Shown here one piece after another: positions 35,320 to 43,293 of a stretch of 64,000 bases of DNA. A model generated the notes under the pieces. The model did no database searches. It saw only the letters and a program-made list of their open reading frames with translations, and was not told the DNA's origin. The translations under genes were made by a program, and so were the position numbers. Each line of letters begins with the position of its first letter. Positions within the stretch are counted from its first letter, which is position 1. The stretch is from Fredinandcohnia onubensis (GTDB lineage: Bacteria; Bacillota; Bacilli; Bacillales; Bacillaceae_L). Location of the stretch: NCBI RefSeq assembly GCF_002734215.1, contig NZ_NSEB01000004.1, forward strand, positions 255,954 through 319,953. Reading direction: 5' to 3'.

Positions 35320-36192
35320 ATGGATATACGTCAGTTACAGTATTATAGGGAAATTGTTAAACAAGGGAATATTTCAAAAGCAGCCGAGGTACTAAATATC
35401 GCACAACCGCCGTTAAGTCAGCTATTAAAAAAATTAGAAACAGAATTAGGTACTACATTAATTCATAGGTATCGTCAGAAATGGGAATTAACCGAATCAG
35501 GCCAGCTGTTATATCAATATGCTGAACAATTAGTAAGTCAAATGGAAGAAGTGAAAAGACGGATTCATGAAATAGAAGAGGGTACCGCGGGAACAGTACG
35601 TATAGGGGTCTCATCAGCATGTTCGAATATGTTGATTGATTACATTGAAGACTTTAGAGAACAGTTTTCTCAAATCAAAATTAACATTTTTTCTGGGGAC
35701 TCGGAAAGTTTATTAGCAAAGTTAAAACAAAAAGAGATTGATCTTGCGTTACTATTTAGACCGAGTCATGCAGAGCAATTTGAAATGAAGACGCTGAAGA
35801 AAGAACCTGCCATCCTCATTGTTCCTAATAGCTTAACAAGTGAGCTCTCAGCACAGCCTACTTTTAATGAAATTGCTCACCTTCCTTTTATCATGCTAGG
35901 TGCGATGGAAGGTCACACCTTTCATGAAAATATATTAAAAGCGTTTCAAGACCATGAAGTCAAACCCAATATTGTTGTTGAATGCAAAGATATTCCCATG
36001 GTTGTTGCACTTGTCAATCGTGGGTTAGGAATCTCCATCATTCCAAGAATGAATTATAAATCATTATTTTACCAGCATCTACAGATTTACGAGTTCGAGA
36101 ATTTTGATATTAGTCTAGAACCCGTAATGCTGAAATTGAAAGATGTGCCAACCTCAAAAGCAGCCATGCATTTTTGGGAAATGATAAAATAG
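35320..36192 (+). CDS. LysR-family transcriptional regulator
   Basis: A 290-residue LysR-type protein: N-terminal winged helix-turn-helix (LQYYREIVKQGNISKAAEVL, QPPLSQLLKKLE) and a periplasmic-binding-like effector domain (from about residue 90, GTVRIGVSSACSN). ATG 35320 has GGAG nine bases upstream and is preferred over ATG 35305. The 115-bp region shared with the divergent YczE-type gene is A/T-rich and likely holds the operator. The effector is unknown. Confidence 0.9.
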   Translation: MDIRQLQYYREIVKQGNISKAAEVLNIAQPPLSQLLKKLETELGTTLIHRYRQKWELTESGQLLYQYAEQLVSQMEEVKRRIHEIEEGTAGTVRIGVSSACSNMLIDYIEDFREQFSQIKINIFSGDSESLLAKLKQKEIDLALLFRPSHAEQFEMKTLKKEPAILIVPNSLTSELSAQPTFNEIAHLPFIMLGAMEGHTFHENILKAFQDHEVKPNIVVECKDIPMVVALVNRGLGISIIPRMNYKSLFYQHLQIYEFENFDISLEPVMLKLKDVPTSKAAMHFWEMIK

Positions 36193-36196
36193 ACCC

Positions 36197-36247
36197 GGGA
36201 CACAGGGATAAGTTCCTCGTCCCAAATGGGACAAGGAACCGATGACC
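36197..36247. repeat. GGGAC/GTCCC dispersed element, inverted pair
   Basis: A diverged forward copy (36197-36224, ...TCCTCGTCCCA) faces a partial reverse copy (GGGACAAGGAACCGATGACC). It begins five bases after the LysR stop codon. Confidence 0.8.
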
Positions 36248-36280
36248 AAACGAAATTTAAGAAATGAAGAGTGTTCTTTG

Positions 36281-36874
36281 ATGACTAATAGTAGAATGAA
36301 TCCTAAGGTTGATGAATTTATATATAAGGAAAAGAAGTGGAAAGAAGAGTTTGAGAAATTGAGAATGATCAATCTTGACTGCGGTTTGACTGAAGAATTA
36401 AAGTGGAGATTGCCTTGTTATACGTCTCAAGGAAAGAACATCGCGATTATACAAAATTTTAAAGAATACTGTGCACTGATGTTTTTTAAGGGTGCCTTGT
36501 TAAAGGACCCCAATGGTGTACTTGTTAAACCTGGTGAGAATTCACAGGCACAGCGTCAAATAAGGTTTACCAATGTTCAGGAAATCATTGAAATGGAAAG
36601 TATTTTGAAGGACTATATACAGGAAGCTATAAAAGTGGAACAAGAAGGTTTGGAAGTCAAACATAAAAAGACAACCGATTTTACAATCCCTGTGGAACTT
36701 CAAACGAAATTTGATGAAGTGTCCCGCTTGAAAACGGCTTTTGAAGCATTAACTCCGGGACGCCAACGAGCATATATCCTTTATTTTTCCGGAGCTAAAC
36801 AATCAAAAACTCGAGAGTCCAGGGTTGAGAAATATATCGAGCAAATTCTTAATGGAAAGGGATTGAATGATTAA
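36281..36874 (+). CDS. YdeI-like (DUF1801-type) protein
   Basis: A soluble 197-residue protein with a DUF1801-like core (LTEELKWRLPCYTSQGKNIAII, and CALMFFKGALLKDP) and a C-terminal YdeI-type helical tail (LKTAFEALTPGRQRAYILYFSGAKQSKTRESRVEKYI). The family is widespread and of unknown biochemical role. ATG 36281 is preferred because the upstream ATG at 36242 lies inside the dispersed repeat element. Confidence 0.83.
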   Translation: MTNSRMNPKVDEFIYKEKKWKEEFEKLRMINLDCGLTEELKWRLPCYTSQGKNIAIIQNFKEYCALMFFKGALLKDPNGVLVKPGENSQAQRQIRFTNVQEIIEMESILKDYIQEAIKVEQEGLEVKHKKTTDFTIPVELQTKFDEVSRLKTAFEALTPGRQRAYILYFSGAKQSKTRESRVEKYIEQILNGKGLND

Positions 36875-36910
36875 CTTCTGATTATCCTTACTATATAGAG
36901 CCGAAGATTT

Positions 36911-36941
36911 AAAGCATTTCACTCATCAGAAATGCTTTTTA
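36911..36941 (+). terminator. Intrinsic terminator after the YdeI-like gene
   Basis: AAAGCATTTC and GAAATGCTTT form a 10-bp stem with an 8-base loop and a T-run. Confidence 0.88.
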
Positions 36942-37072
36942 TTGTGCCTAATAAAGATGAAAAGGATAATCCCATAAACAACAAAAACAGAATAAGTTTC
37001 AATAATATTTTATTGTAAAACGATAAAATGTGTGGTAAATTAAATGGACAATAAATAAAAGAGGTGTAGGTT

Positions 37073-37564
37073 ATGAAACTAAGTTCAACACGTTTTTTAA
37101 GGTTGGCCGTTATTATAGTAGGAATTCCCATTTTAGCTCTGTGCATATTTGGACTGCCACGGATTGCGAGTATCGCATTTGAAGAAGCAGCAGATGGAGC
37201 AACGTTGGGATATATGGTACTGGGTATATTAACTCTCATGTATGTTTCAGCGATTCCGTTTTACGTTGCCTTATACCAAGCGTTCAGGCTTTTAAATTAT
37301 ATCGACAAAAACATTGCTTTCTCGGATCTTTCAGTAATAGCTCTAAAGAAAATTAGAACCTGTGCCATCACGATTTGTGGTTTATATGTATTAGCTTTAC
37401 CATTCGTGTTTATCGTAGCGCAGTGGGATGATGCACCAGGTCTCGTATTAATCGGATTGGTCATTGTTGGTGCTTCGATGGTGGTTGCAGTCTTTGCGGC
37501 TCTACTCAAAAAACTTTTACAAGAAGCGATCAAGATAAAAACAGAAAATGATTTAACGGTCTGA
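37073..37564 (+). CDS. DUF2975 membrane protein
   Basis: The 163-residue protein has four membrane helices with the family-typical middle loop AFRLLNYIDKNIAFSDLSV and ALKKIRTCAI. It is directly followed (11-base gap) by a small XRE-type regulator, the same pairing as B. subtilis YoaS/YozG. The function is unknown; the pairing suggests the regulator responds to, or controls, the membrane protein. Confidence 0.87.
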   Translation: MKLSSTRFLRLAVIIVGIPILALCIFGLPRIASIAFEEAADGATLGYMVLGILTLMYVSAIPFYVALYQAFRLLNYIDKNIAFSDLSVIALKKIRTCAITICGLYVLALPFVFIVAQWDDAPGLVLIGLVIVGASMVVAVFAALLKKLLQEAIKIKTENDLTV

Positions 37565-37574
37565 GGTGATAACA

Positions 37575-37784
37575 ATGGCGATTATAATAAACATTGACGT
37601 AATGTTGGCTAAAAGAAAAATGAGCGTAACCGAACTATCGGAAAGAGTTGGAATCACAATGGCTAACCTCTCCATATTGAAAAATGGAAAGGCAAAAGCG
37701 GTTCGTTTTTCAACATTAGAAGCGATTTGTAAAGCCTTGGATTGTCAGCCAGGGGATCTATTAGAGTACCGAAGTGACGAATAA
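37575..37784 (+). CDS. Small XRE-family regulator (YozG-like)
   Basis: A 69-residue protein consisting of one helix-turn-helix (MLAKRKMSVTELSERVGI, TMANLSILKNGKAKAVRFST) and the ending ALDCQPGDLLEY typical of the short YozG-like group. The ATG at 37575 has GAGGTGAT upstream. It is translationally close to the DUF2975 gene and likely autoregulates the pair. Confidence 0.9.
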   Translation: MAIIINIDVMLAKRKMSVTELSERVGITMANLSILKNGKAKAVRFSTLEAICKALDCQPGDLLEYRSDE

Positions 37785-37813
37785 TGGGACGAGGGACCTG
37801 TCCCTACGACCCA
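37785..37813. repeat. GGGAC/GTCCC dispersed element, single copy
   Basis: TGGGACGAGGGACCTGTCCC..ACGACCCA directly follows the regulator stop codon. It is a near-consensus reverse copy. Confidence 0.85.
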
Positions 37814-37845
37814 CTGGAAAAACTAATTTTTAAGGAGTTAAAAAT

Positions 37846-38607
37846 ATGGCAATGAGAATTCCTTTTTTTAATCAGAAGCAAGCGAAAGAATCATTCGATT
37901 ATCCTGAAGGTCAAACTCCGGAACATATTGCAATTATTATGGATGGGAATGGCCGTTGGGCTCAGAAGCGAGGCTTGCCTAGAGTTGCTGGCCATAAGGA
38001 AGGGATTTCGGCCGTCTTAAAGACCGTAAAGGCCGCAGTTAAATTTGATGTGAAGGTTTTGACTTTATATACGTTTTCCACGGAAAACTGGAAGCGTCCA
38101 AAGCCTGAGGTAGAATTTATTTTGAGGCTGCCCAAGGAGTTTCTTCACCTTTATCTACCAGAACTTATTTCCAACAATGTACGGATTGAGGCGATCGGTG
38201 ATATGGAGAATCTCCCGTCCCATACACGTGAAGCGATTCAGTATGCAATCGAACGGACGAAAGACAATGACGGACTTCTGCTGAATTTTGCCCTTAACTA
38301 TGGAAGCAGGCATGAGCTACTCCTTGCCATGAAAACAATGCTTAAAGACATTAACAATGATAAATTGAGTCTTGATGATCTTGATGAACAGCAGTTTAAT
38401 CAATACCTATATACAGCAGATCTGCCAGAGCCGGACCTACTGATTCGCACCGGCGGGGAAAAACGCCTGAGCAACTTCCTCCTTTGGCAGCTGGCCTATA
38501 CCGAATTCTGGTTTACCGATGTACTGTGGCCAGATTTCGATGAGGATGAATTCATGAATGCATTACAAGAATACCGACAACGCAAAAGAAGATATGGCGG
38601 AGTATAA
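37846..38607 (+). CDS. uppS: Isoprenyl transferase (undecaprenyl diphosphate synthase family)
   Basis: A cis-prenyltransferase of 253 residues with the catalytic block HIAIIMDGNGRWAQKRGL (Asp33), FSTENWKRP, and RTGGEKRLSNFLLWQLAY, then TDVLWPDFDEDEF. All residues for substrate binding that I can check are present, so it should be active and supply the lipid carrier for the cell wall. The canonical uppS lies with cdsA, dxr and rseP in Bacillaceae; those are absent here, so this is probably a second copy. Confidence 0.9.
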   Translation: MAMRIPFFNQKQAKESFDYPEGQTPEHIAIIMDGNGRWAQKRGLPRVAGHKEGISAVLKTVKAAVKFDVKVLTLYTFSTENWKRPKPEVEFILRLPKEFLHLYLPELISNNVRIEAIGDMENLPSHTREAIQYAIERTKDNDGLLLNFALNYGSRHELLLAMKTMLKDINNDKLSLDDLDEQQFNQYLYTADLPEPDLLIRTGGEKRLSNFLLWQLAYTEFWFTDVLWPDFDEDEFMNALQEYRQRKRRYGGV

Positions 38608-38610
38608 AAT

Positions 38611-38668
38611 GGTACACGAAGGACATCCCTCGTCCCAGTTGGGACATGGGACCTGTCCTTTATGTACC
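38611..38668. repeat. GGGAC/GTCCC dispersed element, inverted pair with extended arms
   Basis: The forward copy (GGTACACGAAGGACATCCC...TCCCA) and reverse copy (GGGACATGGGACCTGTCC..ATGTACC) are complementary to their outer ends (GGTACA / TGTACC), giving an almost continuous hairpin just after the uppS stop. It could act as its terminator. Confidence 0.85.
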
Positions 38669-38742
38669 TTTTTTTGTTGTTGAAGATTGATGAAAAACAC
38701 CTTTCCTACACTCGCTCATAAACTGAAACCAGGGTGATGAAT

Positions 38743-39576
38743 ATGCGAAATCGGAATCAAATGGACATCAATTCTTATCATCAAAAGTATTTTCGTCCAT
38801 CTTGCTTGAAAGCTTTAAATCTAAGATTTAATAATTGGAAGTTCTTCGATCCTTATTATGATAAAACATATGACCAAATCCGGTTACCACAAGAATTGAC
38901 GAGAACCCCTGAAGATACACTTATCAACTATTTTAGTATTTTACGAGAGGCAGCAAGTGTAGGAAAAAGGAGTTGCGGCTCCATCGGTAACGGTCAGATG
39001 CCATTTCCAATTGCCTATAATTTTTTGTCCAAAGCCTATCAAAATAAACTAAGCTATGAAAAATATATAGATTCGTTTGCTGGGATCGGGCATACGAGTT
39101 TGCTAAAGCTTTGTCGAGTGCCAGATGGAAAAAGGGAAATCAGATTTTTTTATGAAATTGAAACGATAGAGTTGCGGGAAGACCTGATGGTTGAGTATTT
39201 TGGCTATTATTATGGATTTATCCAGTTGGAACACGAAAAAGAAGGCTTTCGCATTTCGGATATAAGTAAGACTGGAGAAGATTTTTTATGTGCCCCATAT
39301 CATGGCTGGGACCACGATGCAGAATCGGTAGTAGGAATAAAATATGGCGAATGGTGTAAAATGATTCAGCATTTGTACCCAACGATGAAAAATGGATACA
39401 TGAAAACGATTTGCTTCCATGGTAAGGATGGAGCAGATTATTGTATTCTCTTTTTTACATTAACGAATGGAACTGATGTTGAAATTGCCCAGTTTCGAAA
39501 AGCAGGAAATGAGCCTTGGAAACAGGTTCACATAAAGCCTGAGGAAGATTGTTTACCTAAACCTAAAAAGACTTAA
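38743..39576 (+). CDS. Hypothetical protein, 277 residues
   Basis: I do not recognise this soluble protein. It has no signal peptide or membrane helix, is rich in aromatic residues and has a short Gly/Ser stretch (GKRSCGSIGNGQMPFPIAYN). A CAPYHGWDHDAE segment and GKDGADYCILFFTLTNG near the C-terminus hold several Cys, His and Asp residues, but no known catalytic motif is clear. AGGGTGA precedes the ATG at 38743. An independent terminator follows. Confidence 0.75.
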   Translation: MRNRNQMDINSYHQKYFRPSCLKALNLRFNNWKFFDPYYDKTYDQIRLPQELTRTPEDTLINYFSILREAASVGKRSCGSIGNGQMPFPIAYNFLSKAYQNKLSYEKYIDSFAGIGHTSLLKLCRVPDGKREIRFFYEIETIELREDLMVEYFGYYYGFIQLEHEKEGFRISDISKTGEDFLCAPYHGWDHDAESVVGIKYGEWCKMIQHLYPTMKNGYMKTICFHGKDGADYCILFFTLTNGTDVEIAQFRKAGNEPWKQVHIKPEEDCLPKPKKT

Positions 39577-39584
39577 TTACTTTT

Positions 39585-39619
39585 GCGATTGCAACAAAAT
39601 GAATGCAATCGCTTTTTTT
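39585..39619 (+). terminator. Intrinsic terminator
   Basis: GCGATTGCA and TGCAATCGC form a perfect 9-bp stem followed by seven Ts. Confidence 0.92.
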
Positions 39620-39734
39620 ATAGTTTACATGAGATACTTTTTAAAGTACTATTATGCCATACGATATATCGCGATACATAATATCGAGGTACATAATAAC
39701 GGTGTAAGATGTGGTGACAGATTATCATCCCATT

Positions 39735-39758
39735 TGGGACAGGGGACCTGTGTCCCAC
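39735..39758. repeat. GGGAC/GTCCC dispersed element, single copy
   Basis: TGGGACAGGGGACCTGTGTCCCA is a self-complementary copy lying 20 bases upstream of the PadR-type gene, so it would be in or near that gene's 5' leader. Confidence 0.82.
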
Positions 39759-39777
39759 GAAAGAAGAGGTGGAAGGA

Positions 39778-40098
39778 ATGGCATATAATGGGGGGCCAAT
39801 GACGGAAGCGATGTACTATGTTTTACTTGCGTTAATGCATCCTAATCATGGGTACCAGCTGATGCAAGCCATTACGGATGTTTCGAATGGTAGGGTAAAA
39901 ATGGGCCCAGGAACTTTATACGGAGTGCTCTCACGGATGCAGAAGGACGGCCTGATTTCATTAGCAGAAGATGATGGGCGACGAAAAACCTATGAAATTA
40001 CGCCAGAAGGGGAGCAAGCATTACGAATGGAGTACAGTCGATTAAAATCCCAGATTCAGGATGGGAAGATTTTAGAGGGGGGTGACGAACATGAATAA
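39778..40098 (+). CDS. PadR-family transcriptional regulator
   Basis: The 106-residue protein is a winged helix of the PadR type (EAMYYVLLALMHPNHGYQLM, GTLYGVLSRMQKDGLIS, RRKTYEITPEGE). It overlaps the DUF2812 gene by eight bases, a pairing common in Firmicutes in which the regulator represses the operon until a stress or drug signal. The ATG at 39778 has GAGGTGG upstream. Confidence 0.9.
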   Translation: MAYNGGPMTEAMYYVLLALMHPNHGYQLMQAITDVSNGRVKMGPGTLYGVLSRMQKDGLISLAEDDGRRKTYEITPEGEQALRMEYSRLKSQIQDGKILEGGDEHE

Positions 40099-41278
40099 GA
40101 TCGTCCGTAAACTTCGTCCTAGTGATTATTGGCGAATTGGGGAGCATGAAAGTTGGTTTGCTGACATGGCAGCAAAGGGATACCATTTTAAAAGGATGGG
40201 AATTCATCTTGCTCATTTTGTTAAAGGTGAGCCAAAACAAATGCGATATAGAATCGATGTTTCAATGAAAAGAAATATGAAACCCGAACAGATTGAGATG
40301 TATGCGGAAAGTGGATGGGATTATGTAACGGGCTATCAAGGTTTCCATGTATTCTCATCACCAGTAGAGCGTGAGGCACCAGAGCTACATACAGACCCTG
40401 CCGAGCAATCGTATACATTAAAGGCACTGGACAAAAAATTAGCCTCAACTGCTCGTTTTGTTGTTGTTGCAGTGCTTTTAATCATGGGAATGGCATCTTC
40501 AATTTGGTTTCTTGGTGGTGCACCAATCTACCATTTGGTTGAGGGGACAGTTCTTGTACAAACAATTTTATCTATTATTATTGGATATCAGGCCTTTAAC
40601 TCCCTACGAGCAGCCATCTCCATTCGTGCATTACGAAAGAAATTAATAGAAGGAAAACCGATTGATCATCATGCCCCATGGAAGAAGCACCATCGAATAA
40701 ATACGGTGATCGCTTTTCTTTTTATGGTCGTTTCAGGCCACACTGCTATCGTTCCTTTCACACAACTGGTTAAAATGGATGTGAAAACATTGCCAGTAGA
40801 GAGTCCGAACTTACCGATTGTGAGATTAGCAGATGTCGAGCAGAACCCTGCTTTAGCTCGTGGAGAATCTGAATATATGAGCGATAATGTGGACTGGTCG
40901 AATCGGATTTCATATAACTGGAGTCCGTTTGCACCCGTTCAATATGAAACAGACGAAAACGGAGTAGTTCCAGGGGAGACTTGGAAGGACGGAAGCGGTG
41001 AATATTCACCAAGTATTTCTACAAACTTTTATCAACTCAGTATTCCAGCGATTGCGGATAATCTAGTGTTTGATTTGATAGATTGGTATAGGCATGAAAA
41101 TGCCGTTGAAGAGTATGTTGAAAAGCAGCATCCAGATTTTGACCTTTTGATTGTTCACGAAGATGAGGAAATGAAAGAAGTATTCGCGTCAAAAGATAAA
41201 AATGTCATGTATGTTCGTTATCATGGTTATGCGGATATTGATTCCGTAATAGAAAACGTAGAAGAGAAGATTAACTGA
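40091..41278 (+). CDS. DUF2812 membrane protein, PadR partner
   Basis: The 395-residue protein has an N-terminal DUF2812 domain (about residues 1-110: KLRPSDYWRIGEHESWFADM, AESGWDYVTGYQGFHVFSS), two membrane helices near residues 120-160 and one near 205, and a long extracytoplasmic C-terminal region. Its function is unknown. Translation starts inside the PadR gene at ATG 40091 after GGGGGG, so expression is coupled. Confidence 0.85.
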   Translation: MNKIVRKLRPSDYWRIGEHESWFADMAAKGYHFKRMGIHLAHFVKGEPKQMRYRIDVSMKRNMKPEQIEMYAESGWDYVTGYQGFHVFSSPVEREAPELHTDPAEQSYTLKALDKKLASTARFVVVAVLLIMGMASSIWFLGGAPIYHLVEGTVLVQTILSIIIGYQAFNSLRAAISIRALRKKLIEGKPIDHHAPWKKHHRINTVIAFLFMVVSGHTAIVPFTQLVKMDVKTLPVESPNLPIVRLADVEQNPALARGESEYMSDNVDWSNRISYNWSPFAPVQYETDENGVVPGETWKDGSGEYSPSISTNFYQLSIPAIADNLVFDLIDWYRHENAVEEYVEKQHPDFDLLIVHEDEEMKEVFASKDKNVMYVRYHGYADIDSVIENVEEKIN

Positions 41279-41280
41279 GG

Positions 41281-41309
41281 TGGGTCGCGGGGACAGGTCC
41301 CTCGTCCCA
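41281..41309. repeat. GGGAC/GTCCC dispersed element, single copy
   Basis: TGGGTCGCGGGGACAGGTCCC..CGTCCCA begins three bases after the DUF2812 gene stop codon, in forward orientation. Confidence 0.88.
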
Positions 41310-41409
41310 TATTTAATTCCTTTTCAGTACATGCTATAATTAGAGGCTAAGTAGAACGGATGCTTAGAAAAGACTTGGTCTAGCGAACTAATATATGAGG
41401 TGTATAAGA

Positions 41410-41619
41410 ATGAATAAACGATGGACAATCGGTAAAATTAACGAATTTGTTGAGAAAAATTCCGAGAGCAAGTTGCTCTCGACAGAATATCACGGTTTTT
41501 CTCAAAAATTATTATTTAAATGTGCATGTGGGAACAATTTTGAAAAGACATTTACAAAATTTAAAAATAATCATCAACGTAAATGTGACGTGTGCCAACC
41601 TCCAAAAGCGTCACGCTAA
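41410..41619 (+). CDS. Small zinc-ribbon-like protein (DUF723-like)
   Basis: A 69-residue protein with a CxCG...CxxC pattern (KCACGNNF and KCDVCQPP), expected to bind one zinc. The whole unit resembles the short repeated modules found in phage and homing-endonuclease-associated proteins (W-x-I-x-K-I-x-E-F-V...LLFKCxCGN), and here only one module remains. It may be a free-standing DNA-binding module or a remnant of a larger protein. GAGGTG lies upstream of the ATG and a terminator follows, which supports expression. Confidence 0.65.
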   Translation: MNKRWTIGKINEFVEKNSESKLLSTEYHGFSQKLLFKCACGNNFEKTFTKFKNNHQRKCDVCQPPKASR

Positions 41620-41635
41620 CGTACCCGATAAAAGC

Positions 41636-41678
41636 AGTGCCTGGTAACTATTAAATTGAACCGGGCGCTATTTTTTTG
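41636..41678 (+). terminator. Intrinsic terminator
   Basis: AGTGCCTGGT and ACCGGGCGCT pair with two G-T wobbles and are followed by seven Ts. Confidence 0.8.
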
Positions 41679-41792
41679 GGGGGATGGGTGATGATGTTTT
41701 ATCAGGGATCTGATAATCCACATTACACTTGTATATTTTCATTTGAGTGTGCTAATCCTAATTAGGAATATTTTCCTTGAGGTGATTTGTGA

Positions 41793-42377
41793 ATGTTTCA
41801 GGGTTTAGTTAGTGGTTTTGATTTTGAGATGCCGATCCTGTTTTCCTGGGATGGAGTGATGGCGATTGTCTTTTTCTTTACCATTTATTCATTTTTCGGT
41901 TGGCTTTTGGAAAATAGCTATAGCTATGCAAGGAAGCGAGTGTTCTTTAAGGATAACTTCTTCTTCGGGCCATTTAAGCCCATGTACGGGTTCGCACCTA
42001 TGTTGCTTGTTTTTTTAATCGGAAAAGATATGCATTGGTTACTCGTGTTGACTCTCTGTTTTCTAATCCCAACGTTAGTGGAATATTGCAGCGGATTCCT
42101 ACTTGAGTGGTTTTTCGGACGGAAATGGTGGGACTACTCAGGCCATAAGCTCCAACTGCAAGGACATATTTGCTTCTCCTATTCCATTTGTTGGATTGCG
42201 CTCTCTCTCTTGTGCCTAGCGTATGTTCATCCAATGCTTGTCACTTTTTATGGCGCTGTCGGGGGGTTCTGGGCTTTGATCTGGCCTACAGTTGCCTTGT
42301 ATTTTCTTGGTGAACTTATATTTGCGATTAGAAGACATATTCCAGAAAAAATACGTGCAGGCAACCCGATTCGATAA
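41793..42377 (+). CDS. CmpB-like membrane protein (putative ABC-transporter type IV family)
   Basis: The 194-residue protein has about five membrane helices with the family blocks YSFFGWLLENSYSY, FFGPFKPMYGF and WWDYSGHKLQLQGHICFSYS. These match the PF06541-type family named putative ABC transporter type IV, whose role is not established. It has its own strong terminator and appears monocistronic. GAGGTGA precedes the ATG. Confidence 0.83.
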   Translation: MFQGLVSGFDFEMPILFSWDGVMAIVFFFTIYSFFGWLLENSYSYARKRVFFKDNFFFGPFKPMYGFAPMLLVFLIGKDMHWLLVLTLCFLIPTLVEYCSGFLLEWFFGRKWWDYSGHKLQLQGHICFSYSICWIALSLLCLAYVHPMLVTFYGAVGGFWALIWPTVALYFLGELIFAIRRHIPEKIRAGNPIR

Positions 42378-42388
42378 ATAGCATTTGG

Positions 42389-42419
42389 GATCAAATCAAA
42401 TTTGATTTGGTCTTTTTTT
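42389..42419 (+). terminator. Intrinsic terminator
   Basis: GATCAAATCAAA and TTTGATTTGGTC form a 12-bp stem and are followed by seven Ts. Confidence 0.9.
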
Positions 42420-42460
42420 ATTTATTGAAAAAAATCCTGAATTATTTAAAAGTCTTTTGG

Positions 42461-42508
42461 TTGACAAGAAAATTGTTTTGTTATAAGATTTATCTTGAAG
42501 TTAAGATA
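42461..42508 (+). promoter_or_regulatory. SigA promoter with MhqR-like operator
   Basis: TTGACA (42461-42466) and TAAGAT (42484-42489) are 17 bp apart. The palindrome TATCTTGAAGTTAAGATA (42491-42508) starts right after the -10 box and covers the expected start of transcription. It closely resembles the known operator of the quinone-sensing MarR-type repressor MhqR in B. subtilis (TATCTCGAA..). A wider imperfect repeat, ATTTATCTTGAAGT and ACTTCAGAGATAAAT, spans 42488-42526. Confidence 0.68.
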
Positions 42509-42581
42509 TTTACTTCAGAGATAAATAAATTAAAGGTATTTTACAAAAATATCCTTTAATATATAAAAAGGAGAGTACATC

Positions 42582-43175
42582 ATGGGTTTATTAGATAAAC
42601 TTTTTGGTAATCAACAAAAGGAGGAACAAGTAATGTCAAACGAAAAATTAAACATTGGTATTATTTTAGGTAGTACTCGTCAAGGACGCGTAAGTCCTCA
42701 AGTAGGAGCATGGGTAAAAGAAATCGCTGATAAGCGTGGAGATGCAAACTACGAAATCGTAGATATCGCAGACTTCAAATTACCATTCCTAGGTGAGGCT
42801 GATGCACCTGGAATCGCTGCTTGGAATGAAAAATTAGCTAATCTTGATGGATTCGTATTCATCGTTCAAGAATATAACCACTCTATCACTGGTGCATTGA
42901 AAAATGCGTTAGACTTAGCTCGTGAAGCTTGGAACAACAAAGCTGCTGGTATCGTAAGCTACGGTTCAACTGGTGGAGCACGTGCTGCTGAACACCTACG
43001 TGGAATCATGGGTGAATTAATGATCGCGGACGTTCGTACACATCCAACACTTTCATTATTCACAGATTTCGAAAATGGTTCAGAATTCAAACCACAAGAT
43101 CTACACCTAGACAACGTAAACTTAATGTTAGACCAAGTTGTATCTTGGAGCGGAGCTTTAAAAACAGTTCGCTAA
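42582..43175 (+). CDS. NADPH-dependent FMN reductase / quinone reductase
   Basis: A flavodoxin-fold enzyme of 197 residues: phosphate-binding loop GSTRQGRVSPQVG, VQEYNHSITGALKNALD and YGSTGGARAAEHLRGI. Members reduce FMN, quinones, azo dyes or chromate. Two in-frame starts each carry an excellent ribosome site: ATG 42582 (AAAAAGGAG) and ATG 42633 (AAAGGAGG). The first adds a 17-residue leader, MGLLDKLFGNQQKEEQV, that lies outside the fold. The MhqR-like operator suggests induction by quinones or other electrophiles. Codon use looks strongly biased toward a few codons (GTA, GGT, CGT), as in highly expressed genes. Confidence 0.88.
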   Translation: MGLLDKLFGNQQKEEQVMSNEKLNIGIILGSTRQGRVSPQVGAWVKEIADKRGDANYEIVDIADFKLPFLGEADAPGIAAWNEKLANLDGFVFIVQEYNHSITGALKNALDLAREAWNNKAAGIVSYGSTGGARAAEHLRGIMGELMIADVRTHPTLSLFTDFENGSEFKPQDLHLDNVNLMLDQVVSWSGALKTVR

Positions 43176-43180
43176 TAACG

Positions 43181-43220
43181 AAAAAACAGGATGAGCCTTT
43201 AAAGGGCCATCCTGTTTTTT
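43181..43220 (+). terminator. Intrinsic terminator after the FMN reductase
   Basis: AAAACAGGATG and CATCCTGTTTT form the outer stem with an inner GCCTTT/AAAGGGC pairing, followed by a T-run. Confidence 0.93.
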
Positions 43221-43293
43221 GTGTGGGACAAATTGAAAAAGGGGTCCAGTTGGAGCCCTTTTGGAAAGCGATATCCTATAATTATCCAATTGT

